Positions 24,401 to 38,480 of a DNA stretch of 64,000 bases are shown here, one piece after another. The DNA comes from Poecilobothrus nobilitatus (Eukaryota > Arthropoda > Insecta > Diptera > Dolichopodidae): the NCBI GenBank assembly GCA_947095535.1, contig OX352773.1, forward strand, positions 257,633,590-257,697,589, written 5' to 3'. Below the pieces are notes generated by a model. That model searched no databases and had not been told where the DNA came from. It saw nothing but the letters and a program-made list of their open reading frames with translations. The translations under genes and the position numbers were made by a program. Each line of letters begins with the position of its first letter. Position 1 is the first letter of the stretch.

Positions 24401-27400
24401 TTAAAAATATGTATTTTAACCAAAAAATTGATTTTTTTGTGTAGAAGACCATATTTCTGAATAAAATAAAGTAATTTCATAAACTCCAGCTAAGTTTTTC
24501 ACATGATAATAGAGTTTGGAATTATTTAAACTTTAAATAGTGCTTTCTGGCCTTTCTAATCGTTTTACATCAATTGTAACAATATTTTGTGAACACTTTT
24601 TTCATTTTCACAGAAATTAAATATTTTGCTTAAAAATATGTATTTAACCAAAAAATTGATTTTTTTGTGTAGAAGACCATATTTCTGAATAAAATAACGT
24701 AATTTCATAAGCTCTAGGTAAGTTTTTCACATGACAATAGAGTTTGAAATTATTTAAACTTTAAATCGTGTTTTCTGGCCTTTCTAATCGTTTTACAGCA
24801 ATTTTAACAATATTTTATGATCATTTTTTTCATTTTCACGAAAATTAAATATTTTTAATTAAAAATATGCATTTAACCAAAAAATTGATTTCATTGTGTA
24901 GAAGACCATATTTCTGAATAAAATAACGTAATTTCATAAGCTCTTTGATTAAAAATATGTATTTAACCAAAAAATGGATTTTTTTGTGTAGAAGACCATA
25001 TTTGTGAATAAAATAACGTAATTTCATAAGCTCTAGGTAAGTTTTTCACATGACAATAGAGTTTGAAATTATTTAAACTTTAAATCGTGTTTTCTGGCCT
25101 TTCTAATCGTTTTACAGCAATTTTAACAATATTTTATGATCATTTTTTTCATTTTCACGAAAATTAAATATTTTTAATTAAAAATATGCATTTAACCAAA
25201 AAATTGATTTCATTGTGTAGAAGACCATATTTCTGAATAAAATAACGTAATTTCATAAGCTCTTTGATTAAAAATATGTATTTAACCAAAAAATTGATTT
25301 CTTTGTGTAGAAGACCATATTTCTGAATAAAATAACGTAATTTCATAAGCTCTTTGATTAAAAATATGTATTTAACCAAAAAATTGATTTTTTTGTGTAG
25401 AAGACCATACTTCTGAATAAAATAACGTAATTTCATTAGATCCAGCTAAGTTTTTCTCATTAAAATAGAATTTGAAATTATTTAAACTTTAAATCGTGTT
25501 TTCTGGCCTTTCTAATCGTTTTACAGCAATGTTAACAATATTTTATGACCATTTTTTTCATTTTCACGAAAATTAAATATTTTGATTAAAAATATGTATT
25601 TAACCAAAAAATGGATTTTTTTGTGTAGAAGACCATATTTGTGAATAAAATAACGTAATTTCATAAGCTCTAGCTAAGTTTTTCACATGAAAATAGAGTT
25701 TGAAATTATTTAAACTTTAAATCGTGTTTTCTGGCCTTTCTAATCGTTTTACAGCAATTTTAACAATATTTTGTGATCACTTTTTCCATTTTCACAAGAA
25801 TTAAATATTTTGCTTAAAAATTTGTATTTCAAAAAATTGATTTTTTTGCGTAGAAGACCATATTTGTGAATGAAATAACGTAATTTCGTAAGATCCAGCT
25901 AAGTTTTTCACGTGGAAATAGAGTTTGCAATTATTTAAACTTTAAATAGTGTTTTCTGGCCATTCTAATCGTTTTACAGCAATTTTAACAATATTTTATG
26001 ATCACTTTTTCCATTTTCACAAAAATTAAATATTTTGCTTAAAAATTTGTATTTCAAAAAATTGATTTTTTTGCGTAGAAGACCATATTTGCGAATGAAA
26101 TAACGTAATTTCATAAGCTCCAGCTAAGTTTTTCACGTGAAAATAGAGTTTGAAATTATTTAAACTTTAAATCGTGTTTTCTGGCCGTTCTAATCGTTTT
26201 ACAGCAATTTTAACAATAATTTGTGATCACTTTTTCCATTTTCACAAGAATTAAATATTTTGCTTAAAAATTTGTATTTCAAAAAATTGATTTTTTTACG
26301 TAGAAGACCATATTTGTGAATGAAATAACGTAATTTCATAAGCTCTAGCTAAGTTTTTCACATGAAAATAGAGTTTGAAATTATTTAAACTTTAAATCGT
26401 GTTTTCTGGCCTTTCTAATCGTTTTACAGCAATTTTAACAATATTTTGTGATCACTTTTTTCATTTTCACAAAAATTATATATTTTTCTTAAAAATATGT
26501 ATTTTAACCAAAAAATTGATTTTTTTGTGTAGAAGACCATATTTCTGAATAAAATAAAGTAATTTCATAAACTCCAGCTAAGTTTTTCACATGATAATAG
26601 AGTTTGGAATTATTTAAACTTTAAATAGTGTTTTCTGGCCTTTCTAATCGTTTTACAGCAATTTTAACAATATTTTGTGATCACTTTTTTCATTTTCACA
26701 AAAATTAAATATTTTTCTTAAAAATATGTATTTAACCAAAAAATTGATTTTTTTGTGTAGAAGACCATATTTGTGAATAAAATAACGTAATTTCATAAGC
26801 TCTAGGTAAGTTTTTCACATGACAATAGAGTTTGAAATTATTTAAACTTTAAATCGTGTTTTCTGGCCTTTCTAATCGTTTTACAGCAATTTTAACAATA
26901 TTTTATGATCATTTTTTTCATTTTCACGAAAATTAAATATTTTTAATTAAAAATATGCATTTAACCAAAAAATTGATTTCATTGTGTAGAAGACCATATT
27001 TCTGAATAAAATAACGTAATTTCATAAGCTCTTTGATTAAAAATATGTATTTAACCAAAAAATTGATTTTTTTGTGTAGAAGACCATACTTCTGAATAAA
27101 ATAACGTAATTTCATTAGATCCAGCTAAGTTTTTCTCATTAAAATAGAATTTGAAATTATTTAAACTTTAAATCGTGTTTTCTGGCCTTTCTAATCGTTT
27201 TACAGCAATTGTAACAATATTTTATGATCACTTTTTTCATTTTCACAAAAATTAAATATTTTTCTTAAAAATATGTATTTAACCAAAAAATGGATTTTTT
27301 GTGTAGAAGACCATATTTCTGAATAAAATAACATAATTTCATAAGCTCTAGCTAAGTTTTTCACATGATAATAGATTTTGAAATTATTTAAACTTTAAAT

Positions 27401-27600
27401 AGTGCTTTCTGGCCTTTCTAATCGTTTTACATCAATTGTAACAATATTTTATGATCACTTTTTTCATTTTCACAAAAATTAAATATTTTTCTTAAAAATA
27501 TGTATTTAACCAAAAAATGGATTTTTTGTGTAGAAGACCATATTTCTGAATAAAATAACATAATTTCATAAGCTCTAGCTAAGTTTTTCACATGAAAATA
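24401..27600. repeat. Satellite: mosaic segment with 90-bp short units
   Basis: The junction AAGCTCTTTGATTAAAAATATG occurs at 24942, 25261, 25351 and 27030. It joins the middle of one monomer to an early part of the next and removes the intervening part. Two successive junctions are exactly 90 bp apart, giving head-to-tail short units. Because 90 is divisible by three, the minus strand stays open and yields a frame with a repeated 30-residue block (starts MKLRYFIQKYGLLH) at 25164-25436, 24845-25027 and 26933-27115. These are by-products of the repeat and not genes. Confidence 0.85.
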
Positions 27601-30600
27601 GAGTTTGAAATTATTTAAACTTTAAATCGTGTTTTCTGGCCTTTCTAATCGTTTTACAGCAATTTTAACAATATTTTGTGATCACTTTTTCCATTTTCAC
27701 AAGAATTAAATATTTTGCTTAAAAATTTGTATTTCAAAAAATTGATTTTTTTGCGTAGAAGACCATATTTGCGAATGAAATAACGTAATTTCGTAAGATC
27801 CAGCTAAGTTTTTCACGTGAAAATAGAGTTTGCAATTATTTAAACTTTAAATAGTGTTTTCTGGCCTTTCTAATCGTTTTACAGCAATTTTAACAATATT
27901 TTATGATCACTTTTTCCATTTTCACAAAAATTAAATATTTTGCTTAAAAATTTGTATTTCAAAAAATTGATTTTTTTGCGTAGAAGACCATATTTGCGAA
28001 TGAAATAACGTAATTTCATAAGCTCCAGCTAAGTTTTTCACGTGAAAATAGAGTTTGAAATTATTTAAACTTTAAATCGGGTTTTCTGGCCTTTCTAATC
28101 CTTTTACAGCAATTTTAACAATATTTTGTGATCACTTTTTCCATTTTCACAAAAATTAAATATTTTGCTTAAAAATTTGTATTTCAAAAAATTGATTTTT
28201 TTGCGTAGAAGACCATATTTGTGAATGAAATAACGTAATTTCATAAGCTCCAGCTAAGTTTTTAACGTGAAAATAGAGTTTGAAATTATTTAAACTTTAA
28301 ATCGTGTTTTCTGGCCTTTCTAATCGTTTTACAGCAATTTTAACAATATTTTGTGATCACTTTTTCCATTTTCACAAAAATTAAATATTTTGCTTAAAAA
28401 TTTGTATTTCAAAAAATTGATTTTTTTGCGTAGAAGACCATATTTTCGAATGAAATAACGTAATTTCATAAGCTACAGCTAAGTTTTTCACGTGAAAATA
28501 GAGTTTGAAATTATTTAAACTTTAAATCGTGTTTTCTGGCCTTTCTAATCGTTTTACAGCAATTTTAACAATATTTTGTGATCACTTTTTCCATTTTCAC
28601 AAGAATTAAATATTCTGCTTAAAAATTTGTATTTCAAAAAATTGATTTTTTTGCGTAGAAGACCATATTTTCGAATGAAATAACGTAATTTCATAAGCTA
28701 CAGCTAAGTTTTTCACGTGAAAATAGAGTTTGAAATTATTTAAACTTTAAATCGTGTTTTCTGGCCTTTCTAATCGTTTTACAGCAATTTTAACAATATT
28801 TTGTGATCACTTTTTCCATTTTCACAAGAATTAAATATTCTGCTTAAAAATTTGTATTTCAAAAAATTGATTTTTTTGCATAGAAGACCATATTTGCGAA
28901 TGAAATAACGTAATTTCATAAGCTCCAGCTAAGTTTTTAACGTGAAAATAGAGTTTGAAATTATTTAAACTTTAAATCGTGTTTTCTGGCCTTTCTAATC
29001 GTTTTACAGCAATTTTAACAATATTTTGTGATCACTTTTTCCATTTTCACAAGAATTAAATATTCTGCTTAAAAATTTGTATTTCAAAAAATTGATTTTT
29101 TTGCGTAGAAGACCATATTTGCGAATGAAATAACGTAATTTCATAAGCTACAGCTAAGTTTTTCACGTGAAAATAGAGTTTGAAATTATTTAAACTTTAA
29201 ATCGTGTTTTCTGGCCTTTCTAATCGTTTTACAGCAATTTTAACAATATTTTGGGATCACTTTTTCCATTTTCACAAGAATTAAATATTTTGCTTAAAAA
29301 TTTGTATTTCAAAAAATTGATTTTTTTGCATAGAAGACCATATTTGCGAATGAAATAACGTAATTTCATAAGCTCCAGCTAAGTTTTTCACATGATAATA
29401 GAGTTTGAAATTATTTAAACTTTAAATCGTGTTTTCTGGCCTTTCTAATCGTTTTACAGCAATTTTAACAATATTTTGTGATCACTTTTTCCATTTTCAC
29501 AAGAATTAAATATTTTGCTTAAAAATATGTATTTAACCAAAAAATGGATTTTTTGTGTAGAAGACCATATTTGTGAATAAAATAACGTAATTTCATAAGC
29601 TCCAACTAAGTTTTTCACGTGATAATAGAGTTTGAAATTATTTAAACTTTAAATCGTGTTTTCTGGCCTTTCTAATCGTTTTACAGCAATTTTAACAATA
29701 TTTTATGATCACTTTTTCCATTTTCACAAAAATTAAATATTTTGCTTAAAAATTTGTATTTCTAAAAATTGATTTTTTTGCGTAGAAGACCATATTTGTG
29801 AATGAAATAAAGTAATTTCATAAGCTCCAGCTAAGTTTTTAACGTGAAAATAGAGTTTGAAATTATTTAAACTTTAAATCGTGTTTTCTGGCCTTTCTAA
29901 TCGTTTTACAGCAATTTTAACAATATTTTGTGATCACTTTTTCCATTTTCACAAGAATTAAATATTCTGCTTAAAAATTTGTATTTCAAAAAATTGATTT
30001 TTTTGCGTAGAAGACCATATTTGCGAATGAAATAACGTAATTTCATAAGCTACAGCTAAGTTTTTCACGTGAAAATAGAGTTTGAAATTATTTAAACTTT
30101 AAATCGTGTTTTCTGGCCTTTCTAATCGTTTTACAGCAATTTTAACAATATTTTGGGATCACTTTTTCCATTTTCACAAGAATTAAATATTTTGCTTGAA
30201 AATTTGTATTTCAAAAAATTGATTTTTTTGCATAGAAGAACATATTTGCGAATGAAATAACGTAATTTCATAAGCTCCAGCTAAGTTTTTCACATGATAA
30301 TAGAGTTTGAAATTATTTAAACTTTAAATCGTGTTTTCTGGCCTTTCTAATCGTTTTACAGCAATTTTAACAATATTTTGTGATCACTTTTTCCATTTTC
30401 ACAAGAATTAAATATTTTGCTTAAAAATATGTATTTAACCAAAAAATGGATTTTTTGTGTAGAAGACCATATTTGTGAATAAAATAACGTAATTTCATAA
30501 GCTCCAACTAAGTTTTTCACGTGATAATAGAGTTTGAAATTATTTAAACTTTAAATCGTGTTTTCTGGCCTTTCTAATCGTTTTACAGCAATTTTAACAA

Positions 30601-33600
30601 TATTTTGTGATCACTTTTTCCATTTTCACAAAAATTAAATATTTTGCTTAAAAATTTGTATTTCAAAAAATTGATTTTTTTGCGTAGAAGACCATATTTG
30701 CGAATGAAATAACGTAATTTCATAAGCTCCAGCTAAGTTTTTCACATGATAATAGAGTTTGAAATTATTTAAACTTTAAATCGTGTTTTCTGGCCTTTCT
30801 AATCGTTTTACAGCAATTTTAACAATATTTTGTGATCACTTTTTCCATTTTCACAAAAATTAAATATTTTGCTTAAAAATTTGTATTTCAAAAAATTGAT
30901 TTTTTTGCGTAGAAGATCATATTTGCGAATGAAATAACGTAATTTCATAAGCTCCAGCTAAGTTTTTCACATGATAATAGAGTTTGAAATTATTTAAACT
31001 TTAAATCGTGTTTTCTGGCCTTTCTAATCGTTTTACAGCAATTTTAACAATATTTTGTGATCACTTTTTCCATTTTCACAAGAATTAAATATTTTGCTTA
31101 AAAATTTGTATTTCAAAAAATTGATTTTTTTACGTAGAAGACCATATTTGTGAATGAAATAACGTAATTTCATAAGCTCCAGCTAAGTTTTTCACGTCAA
31201 AATAGAGTTTGAAATTATTTAAACTTTAAATCGTGTTTTCTGGCTTTTCTAATCGTTTTACAGCAATTGTAACAATATTTTATGATCACTTTTTTCATTT
31301 TCACGAAAATTAAGTATTTTGATTAAAAATATGTATTTAACCAAAAAATGGATTTTTTGTGTAGAAGACCATATTTGTGAATAAAATAACGTAATTTCAT
31401 AACCTCCAGCTAAGTTTTTCACGTGAAAATAGAGTTTGAAATTATTTAAACTTTAAATCGTGTTTTCTGGCCTTTCTAATCGTTTTACAGCAATTTTAAC
31501 AATATTTTGTGATCACTTTTTCCATTTTCACAAGAATTAAATATTCTGCTTAAAAATTTGTATTTCAAAAAATTGATTTTTTTGCGTAGAAGACCATATT
31601 TGCGAATGAAATAACGTAATTTCATAAGCTCCACCTAAGTTTTTCACGTGAAAATAGAGTTTGAAATTATTTAAACTTTAAATCGTGTTTTCTGGCTTTT
31701 CTAATCGTTTTACAGCAATTTTAACAATATTTTGTGATCACTTTTTCCATTTTCACAAAAATTAAATATTTTGCTTAAAAATTTGTATTTCAAAAAATTG
31801 ATTTTTTTGCGTAGAAGACCATATTTGCGAATGAAATAACGTAATTTCATAAGCTCCAGCTAAGTTTTTCACGTGAAAATAGAGTTTGAAATTATTTAAA
31901 CTTTAAATCGTGTTTTCTGGCCTTTCTAATCGTTTTACAGCAATTTTAACAATATTTTGTGATCACTTTTTCCATTTTCACAAGAATTAAATATTTTGCT
32001 TAAAAATTTGTATTTCAAAAAATTGATTTTTTTACGTAGAAGACCATATTTGTGAATGAAATAACGTAATTTCATAAGCTCCAGCTAAGTTTTTCACGTC
32101 AAAATAGAGTTTGAAATTATTTAAACTTTAAATCGTGTTTTCTGGCTTTTCTAATCGTTTTACAGCAATTGTAACAATATTTTATGATCACTTTTTTCAT
32201 TTTCACAAAAATTAAATATTTTTCTTAAAAATATGTATTTAACCAAAAAATGGATTTTTTTGTGTAGAAGACCATATTTGTGAATAAAATAACGTAATTT
32301 CATAACCTCCACCTAAGTTTTTGACGTGAAAATAGAGTTTGAAATTATTTAAACTTTAAATCGTGTTTTCTGGCCTTTCTAATCGTTTTACAGCAATTTT
32401 AACAATATTTTGTGATCACTTTGTCCATTTTCACAAAAATTAAATATTTTGCTTAAAAATTTGTATTTCAAAAACTTGATTTTTTTGCGTAGAAGACCAT
32501 ATTTGCGAATGAAATAACGTAATTTCATAAGCTCCACCTAAGTTTTTCACGTGAAAATAGAGTTTGAAATTATTTAAACTTTAAATCGTGTTTTCTGGCC
32601 TTTCTAATCGTTTTACAGCAATTTTAACAACATTTTGTGATCACTTTTTCCATTTTCACAAGAATTAAATATTTTGCTGAAAATTTGTATTACAAAAAAT
32701 TGATTTTTTTTACGTAGAAGACCATATTTTTGAATGAAATAACGTAATTTCATAAGCTCCAGCTAAGTTTTTGACGTGAAAATAGAGTTTGAAATTATTT
32801 AAACTTTAAATCGTGTTTTCTGGCCTTTCTAATCGTTTTACAGCAATTTTAACAATATTTTGTGATCACTTTTTCCATTTTCACAAGAATTAAATATTTT
32901 GCTTAAAAATTTGTATTTCAAAAAATTGATTTTTTTACGTAGAAGACCATATTTGTGAATGAAATAACGTAATTTCATAAGCTCCAGCTAAGTTTTTCAC
33001 GTGAAAATAGAGTTTGAAATTATTTAAACTTTAAATCGTGTTTTCTGGCCTTTCTAATCGTTTTACAGCAATTTTAACAATATTTTGTGATCACTTTTTC
33101 CATTTTCACAAAAATTAAATATTTTGCTTAAAAATTTGTATTTCAAAAAATTGATTTTTTTGCGTAGAAGACCATATTTGCGAATGAAATAACGTAATTT
33201 CATAAGCTCCAGCTAAGTTTTTCACATGATAATAGAGTTTGAAATTATTTAAACTTTAAATCGTCTTTTCTGGCCTTTCTAATCGTTTTACAGCAATTTT
33301 AACAATATTTTGTGATCACTTTTTCCATTTTCACAAAAATTAATTATTTTGCTTAAAAATTTGTATTTCAAAAAATTGATTTTTTTGCGTAGAAGACCAT
33401 ATTTGCGAATGAAATAACGTAATTTCATAAGCTCCAGCTAAGTTTTTCACATGATAATAGAGTTTGAAATTATTTAAACTTTAAATCGTGTTTTCTGGCC
33501 TTTCTAATCGTTTTACAGCAATTTTAACAATATTTTGTGATCACTTTTTCCATTTTCACAAAAATTAAATATTTTGCTTAAAAATTTGTATTTCAAAAAA

Positions 33601-34730
33601 TTGATTTTTTTGCGTAGAAGACCATATTTGCGAATGAAATAACGTAATTTCATAAGCTCCAGCTAAGTTTTTCACATGACAATAGAGTTTGAAATTATTT
33701 AAACTTTAAATCGTGTTTTCTGGCCTTTCTAATCGTTTTACAGCAATTTTAACAATATTTTGTGATCACTTTTTCCATTTTCACAAAAATTAATTATTTT
33801 GCTTAAAAATTTGTATTTCAAAAAATTGATTTTTTTGCGTAGAAGACCATATTTGCGAATGAAATAACGTAATTTCATAAGCTCCAGCCAAGTTTTTCAC
33901 ATGATAATAGAGTTTGAAATTATTTAAACTTTAAATCGTGTTTTCTGGCCTTTCTAATCGTTTTACAGCAATTTTAACAATATTTTGTGATCACTTTTTC
34001 CATTTTCACAAAAATTAATTATTTTGCTTAAAAATTTGTATTTCAAAAAATTGATTTTTTTGCGTAGAAGACCATATTTGCGAATGAAATAACGTAATTT
34101 CATAAGCTCCAGCTAAGTTTTTCACGTGAAAATAGAGTTTGAAATTATTTAAACTTTAAATCGTGTTTTCTGGCCTTTCTAATCGTTTTACAGCAATTTT
34201 AACAATATTTTGTGATCACTTTTTCCATTTTCACAAAAATTAAATATTTTGCTTAAAAATTTGTATTTCAAAAAATTGATTTTTTTGCGTAGAAGACCAT
34301 ATTTGCGAATGAAATAACGTAATTTCATAAGCTCCAGCTAAGTTTTTCACGTGAAAATAGAGTTTGAAATTATTTAAACTTTAAATCGTGTTTTCTGGCC
34401 TTTCTAATCGTTTTACAGCAATTTTAACAATATTTTGTGATCACTTTTTCCATTTTCACAAAAATTAAATATTTTGCTTAAAAATTTGTATTTCAAAAAA
34501 TTGATTTTTTTGCGTAGAAGACCATATTTGCGAATGAAATAACGTAATTTCATAAGCTCCAGCTAAGTTTTTCACATGATAATAGAGTTTGAAATTATTT
34601 AAACTTTAAATCGTGTTTTCTGGCCTTTCTAATCGTTTTACAGCAATTTTAACAATATTTTGTGATCACTTTTTCCATTTTCACAAAAATTAATTATTTT
34701 GCTTAAAAATTTGTATTTCAAAAAATTGAT
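27601..34730. repeat. Satellite: homogeneous 225-bp domain
   Basis: Long runs of nearly identical 225-bp monomers with few differences, for example between about 33068 and 34920. Local blocks repeat: TTTTGGGATCAC occurs at 29251 and 30153 with linked GCATAGAAGA variants, an offset of 902 bp (four monomers). TCACGTCAAAATAG linked to TGGCTTTTCTAATC and AATTGTAAC recurs near 31195 and 32097, again about 902 bp. Confidence 0.8.
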
Positions 34731-37700
34731 TTTATTGCGTAGAAGACCATATTTGCAAATGAAATAACGTAATTTCATAAGCTCCAGCTAAGTTTTTCAC
34801 ATGACAATAGAGTTTGAAATTATTTAAACTTTAAATCGTGTTTTCTGGCCTTTCTAATCGTTTTACAGCAATTTTAACAATATTTTGTGATCACTTTTTC
34901 CATTTTCACAAGAATTAAATATTTTGCTTAAAAATTTGTATTTCAAAAAATTGATTTTTTTGCGTAGAAGACCTTATTTGCGAATGAAATAACGTAATTT
35001 CATAAGCTCCAGCTAAGTTTTTCACGTCAAAATAGAGTTTGAAATTATTTAAACTTTAAATCGTGTTTTCTGGCTTTTCTAATCGTTTTACAGCAATTGT
35101 AACAATATTTTATGATCATTTTTTTCATTTTCACGAAAATTAAATATTTTGATTAAAAATATGTATTTAACCAAAAAATGGATTTTTTGTGTAGAAGACC
35201 ATATTTGTGAATAAAATAACGTAATTTCATAAGTTCTAGGTAAGTTTTTCACATGACAATAGAGTTTGAAATTATTTAAACTTTAAATCGCGTTTTCTGG
35301 CCTTTCTAATCGTTTTACAGCAATTTTAACAATATTTTATGATCATTTTTTTCATTTTCACGAAAATTAAGTATTTTGATTAAAATATGTATTTAACCAA
35401 AAAATGGATTTTTTGTGTAGAAGACCATATTTGTGAATAAAATAACGTAATTTCATAAGTTCTAGGTAAGTTTTTCACATGACAATAGAGTTTGAAATTA
35501 TTTAAACTTTAAATCGCGTTTTCTGGCCTTTCTAATCGTTTTACAGCAATTTTAACAATATTTTATGATCATTTTTTTCATTTTCACGAAAATTAAATAT
35601 TTTGATTAAAAATATGTATTTAACCAAAAAATTGATTTCTTTGTGTAGAAGACCATATTTGCGAATGAAATAACGTAATTTCATAAGCTCCAGCTAAGTT
35701 TTTCACGTCAAAATAGAGTTTGAAATTAAGTATTTTGATTAAAAATATGTATTTAACCAAAAAATGGATTTTTTTGTGTAGAAGACCATATATGTGAATA
35801 AAATAACGTAATTTCATAACCTCCAGCTAAGTTTTTCACGTGAAAATAGAGTTTGAAATTATTTAAACTTTAAATCGTGTTTTCTGGCCTTTCTAATCGT
35901 TTTACAGCAATTTTAACAATATTTTGTGATCACTTTTTCCATTTTCACAAGAATTAAATATTTTGCTTAAAAATTTGTATTTCAAAAAATTGATTTTATT
36001 GCGTAGAAGACCATATTTGCGAATGAAATAACGTAATTTCATAAGCTCCAGCTAAGTTTTTCACATGACAATAGAGTTTGAAATTATTTAAACTTTAAAT
36101 CGTGTTTTCTGGCCTTTCTAATCGTTTTACAGCAATTTTAACAATATTTTGTGATCACTTTTTCCATTTTCACAAGAATTAAATATTTTGCTTAAAAATT
36201 TGTATTTCAAAAAATTGATTTTTTTGCGTAGAAGACCTTATTTGCGAATGAAATAACGTAATTTCATAAGCTCCAGCTAAGTTTTTCACGTCAAAATAGA
36301 GTTTGAAATTATTTAAACTTTAAATAGTGTTTTCTGGCTTTTCTAATCGTTTTACAGCAATTGTAACAATATTTTATGATCATTTTTTTCATTTTCACGA
36401 AAATTAAATATTTTGATTAAAAATATGTATTTAACCAAAAAATGGATTTTTTGTGTAGAAGACCATATTTGTGAATAAAATAACGTAATTTCATAAGTTC
36501 TAGGTAAGTTTTTCACATGACAATAGAGTTTGAAATTATTTAAACTTTAAATCGCGTTTTCTGGCCTTTCTAATCGTTTTACAGCAATTTTAACAATATT
36601 TTATGATCATTTTTTTCATTTTCACGAAAATTAAGTATTTTGATTAAAATATGTATTTAACCAAAAAATGGATTTTTTGTGTAGAAGACCATATTTGTGA
36701 ATAAAATAACGTAATTTCATAAGTTCTAGGTAAGTTTTTCACATGACAATAGAGTTTGAAATTATTTAAACTTTAAATCGCGTTTTCTGGCCTTTCTAAT
36801 CGTTTTACAGCAATTTTAACAATATTTTATGATCATTTTTTTCATTTTCACGAAAATTAAATATTTTGATTAAAAATATGTATTTAACCAAAAAATTGAT
36901 TTCTTTGTGTAGAAGACCATATTTGCGAATGAAATAACGTAATTTCATAAGCTCCAGCTAAGTTTTTCACGTCAAAATAGAGTTTGAAATTATTTAAACT
37001 TTAAATCGTGTTTTCTGGCTTTTCTAATCGTTTTACAGCAATTGTAACAATATTTTATGATCATTTTTTTCATTTTCACGAAAATTAAGTATTTTGATTA
37101 AAAATATGTATTTAACCAAAAAATGGATTTTTTTGTGTAGAAGACCATATTTGTGAATAAAATAACGTAATTTCATAACCTCCAGCTAAGTTTTTCACGT
37201 GAAAATAGAGTTTGAAATTATTTAAACTTTAAATCGTGTTTTCTGGCCTTTCTAATCGTTTTACAGCAATTTTAACAATATTTTGTGATCACTTTTTCCA
37301 TTTTCACAAGAATTAAATATTTTGCTTAAAAATTTGTATTTCAAAAAATTGATTTTATTGCGTAGAAGACCATATTTGCGAATGAAATAACGTAATTTCA
37401 TAAGCTCCAGCTAAGTTTTTCACATGACAATAGAGTTTGAAATTATTTAAACTTTAAATCGTGTTTTCTGGCCTTTCTAATCGTTTTACAGCAATTTTAA
37501 CAATATTTTGTGATCACTTTTTCCATTTTCACAAGAATTAAATATTTTGCTTAAAAATTTGTATTTCAAAAAATTGATTTTTTTTGCGTAGAAGACCTTA
37601 TTTGCGAATGAAATAACGTAATTTCATAAGCTCCAGCTAAGTTTTTCACGTCAAAATAGAGTTTGAAATTATTTAAACTTTAAATCGTGTTTTCTGGCTT

Positions 37701-38480
37701 TTCTAATCGTTTTACAGCAATTGTAACAATATTTTATGATCATTTTTTTCATTTTCACGAAAATTAAGTATTTTGATTAAAATATGTATTTAACCAAAAA
37801 ATGGATTTTTTGTGTAGAAGACCATATTTGTGAATAAAATAACGTAATTTCATAAGCTCCAACTAAGTTTTTCACGTGATAATAGAGTTTGAAATTATTT
37901 AAACTTTAAATCGCGTTTTCTGGCCTTTCTAATCGTTTTACAGCAATTTTAACAATATTTTATGATCATTTTTTTCATTTTCACGAAAATTAAATATTTT
38001 GATTAAAAATATGTATTTAACCAAAAAATTGATTTCTTTGTGTAGAAGACCATATTTGCGAATGAAATAACGTAATTTCATAAGCTCCAGCTAAGTTTTT
38101 CACGTCAAAATAGAGTTTGAAATTATTTAAACTTTAAATCGTGTTTTCTGGCTTTTCTAATCGTTTTACAGCAATTGTAACAATATTTTATGATCATTTT
38201 TTTCATTTTCACGAAAATTAAGTATTTTGATTAAAAATATGTATTTAACCAAAAAATGGATTTTTTTGTGTAGAAGACCATATTTGTGAATAAAATAACG
38301 TAATTTCATAACCTCCAGCTAAGTTTTTCACGTGAAAATAGAGTTTGAAATTATTTAAACTTTAAATCGTGTTTTCTGGCCTTTCTAATCGTTTTACAGC
38401 AATTTTAACAATATTTTGTGATCACTTTTTCCATTTTCACAAGAATTAAATATTTTGCTTAAAAATTTGTATTTCAAAAA
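34731..38480. repeat. Satellite: higher-order repeat, three copies of a six-monomer unit
   Basis: The rare pair TTTATTGCGTAG and ACCTTATTTGCG occurs at 34731/34971, 35995/36235 and 37354/37595. The offsets are 1264 and 1359 bp. The first copy is about 95 bp shorter because of a deletion joining TTTGAAATTA to AGTATTTTGATT near 35727. The third copy lacks about one monomer. Linked variants (TCACGTCAAAATAG, GGCTTTTCTAATC, TAAGTTCTAGGTAAG) keep the same order in all copies. The minus-strand frame at 35620-35817 is created by the deletion. Confidence 0.8.

Noticed and set aside
24845..27115. Minus-strand frames with a repeated 30-residue block as a possible repeat protein
   Set aside because: The frames exist only where a deletion leaves 90-bp satellite units. 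The neighbouring monomers carry stops in the same frame, and the residues are just the satellite translated.
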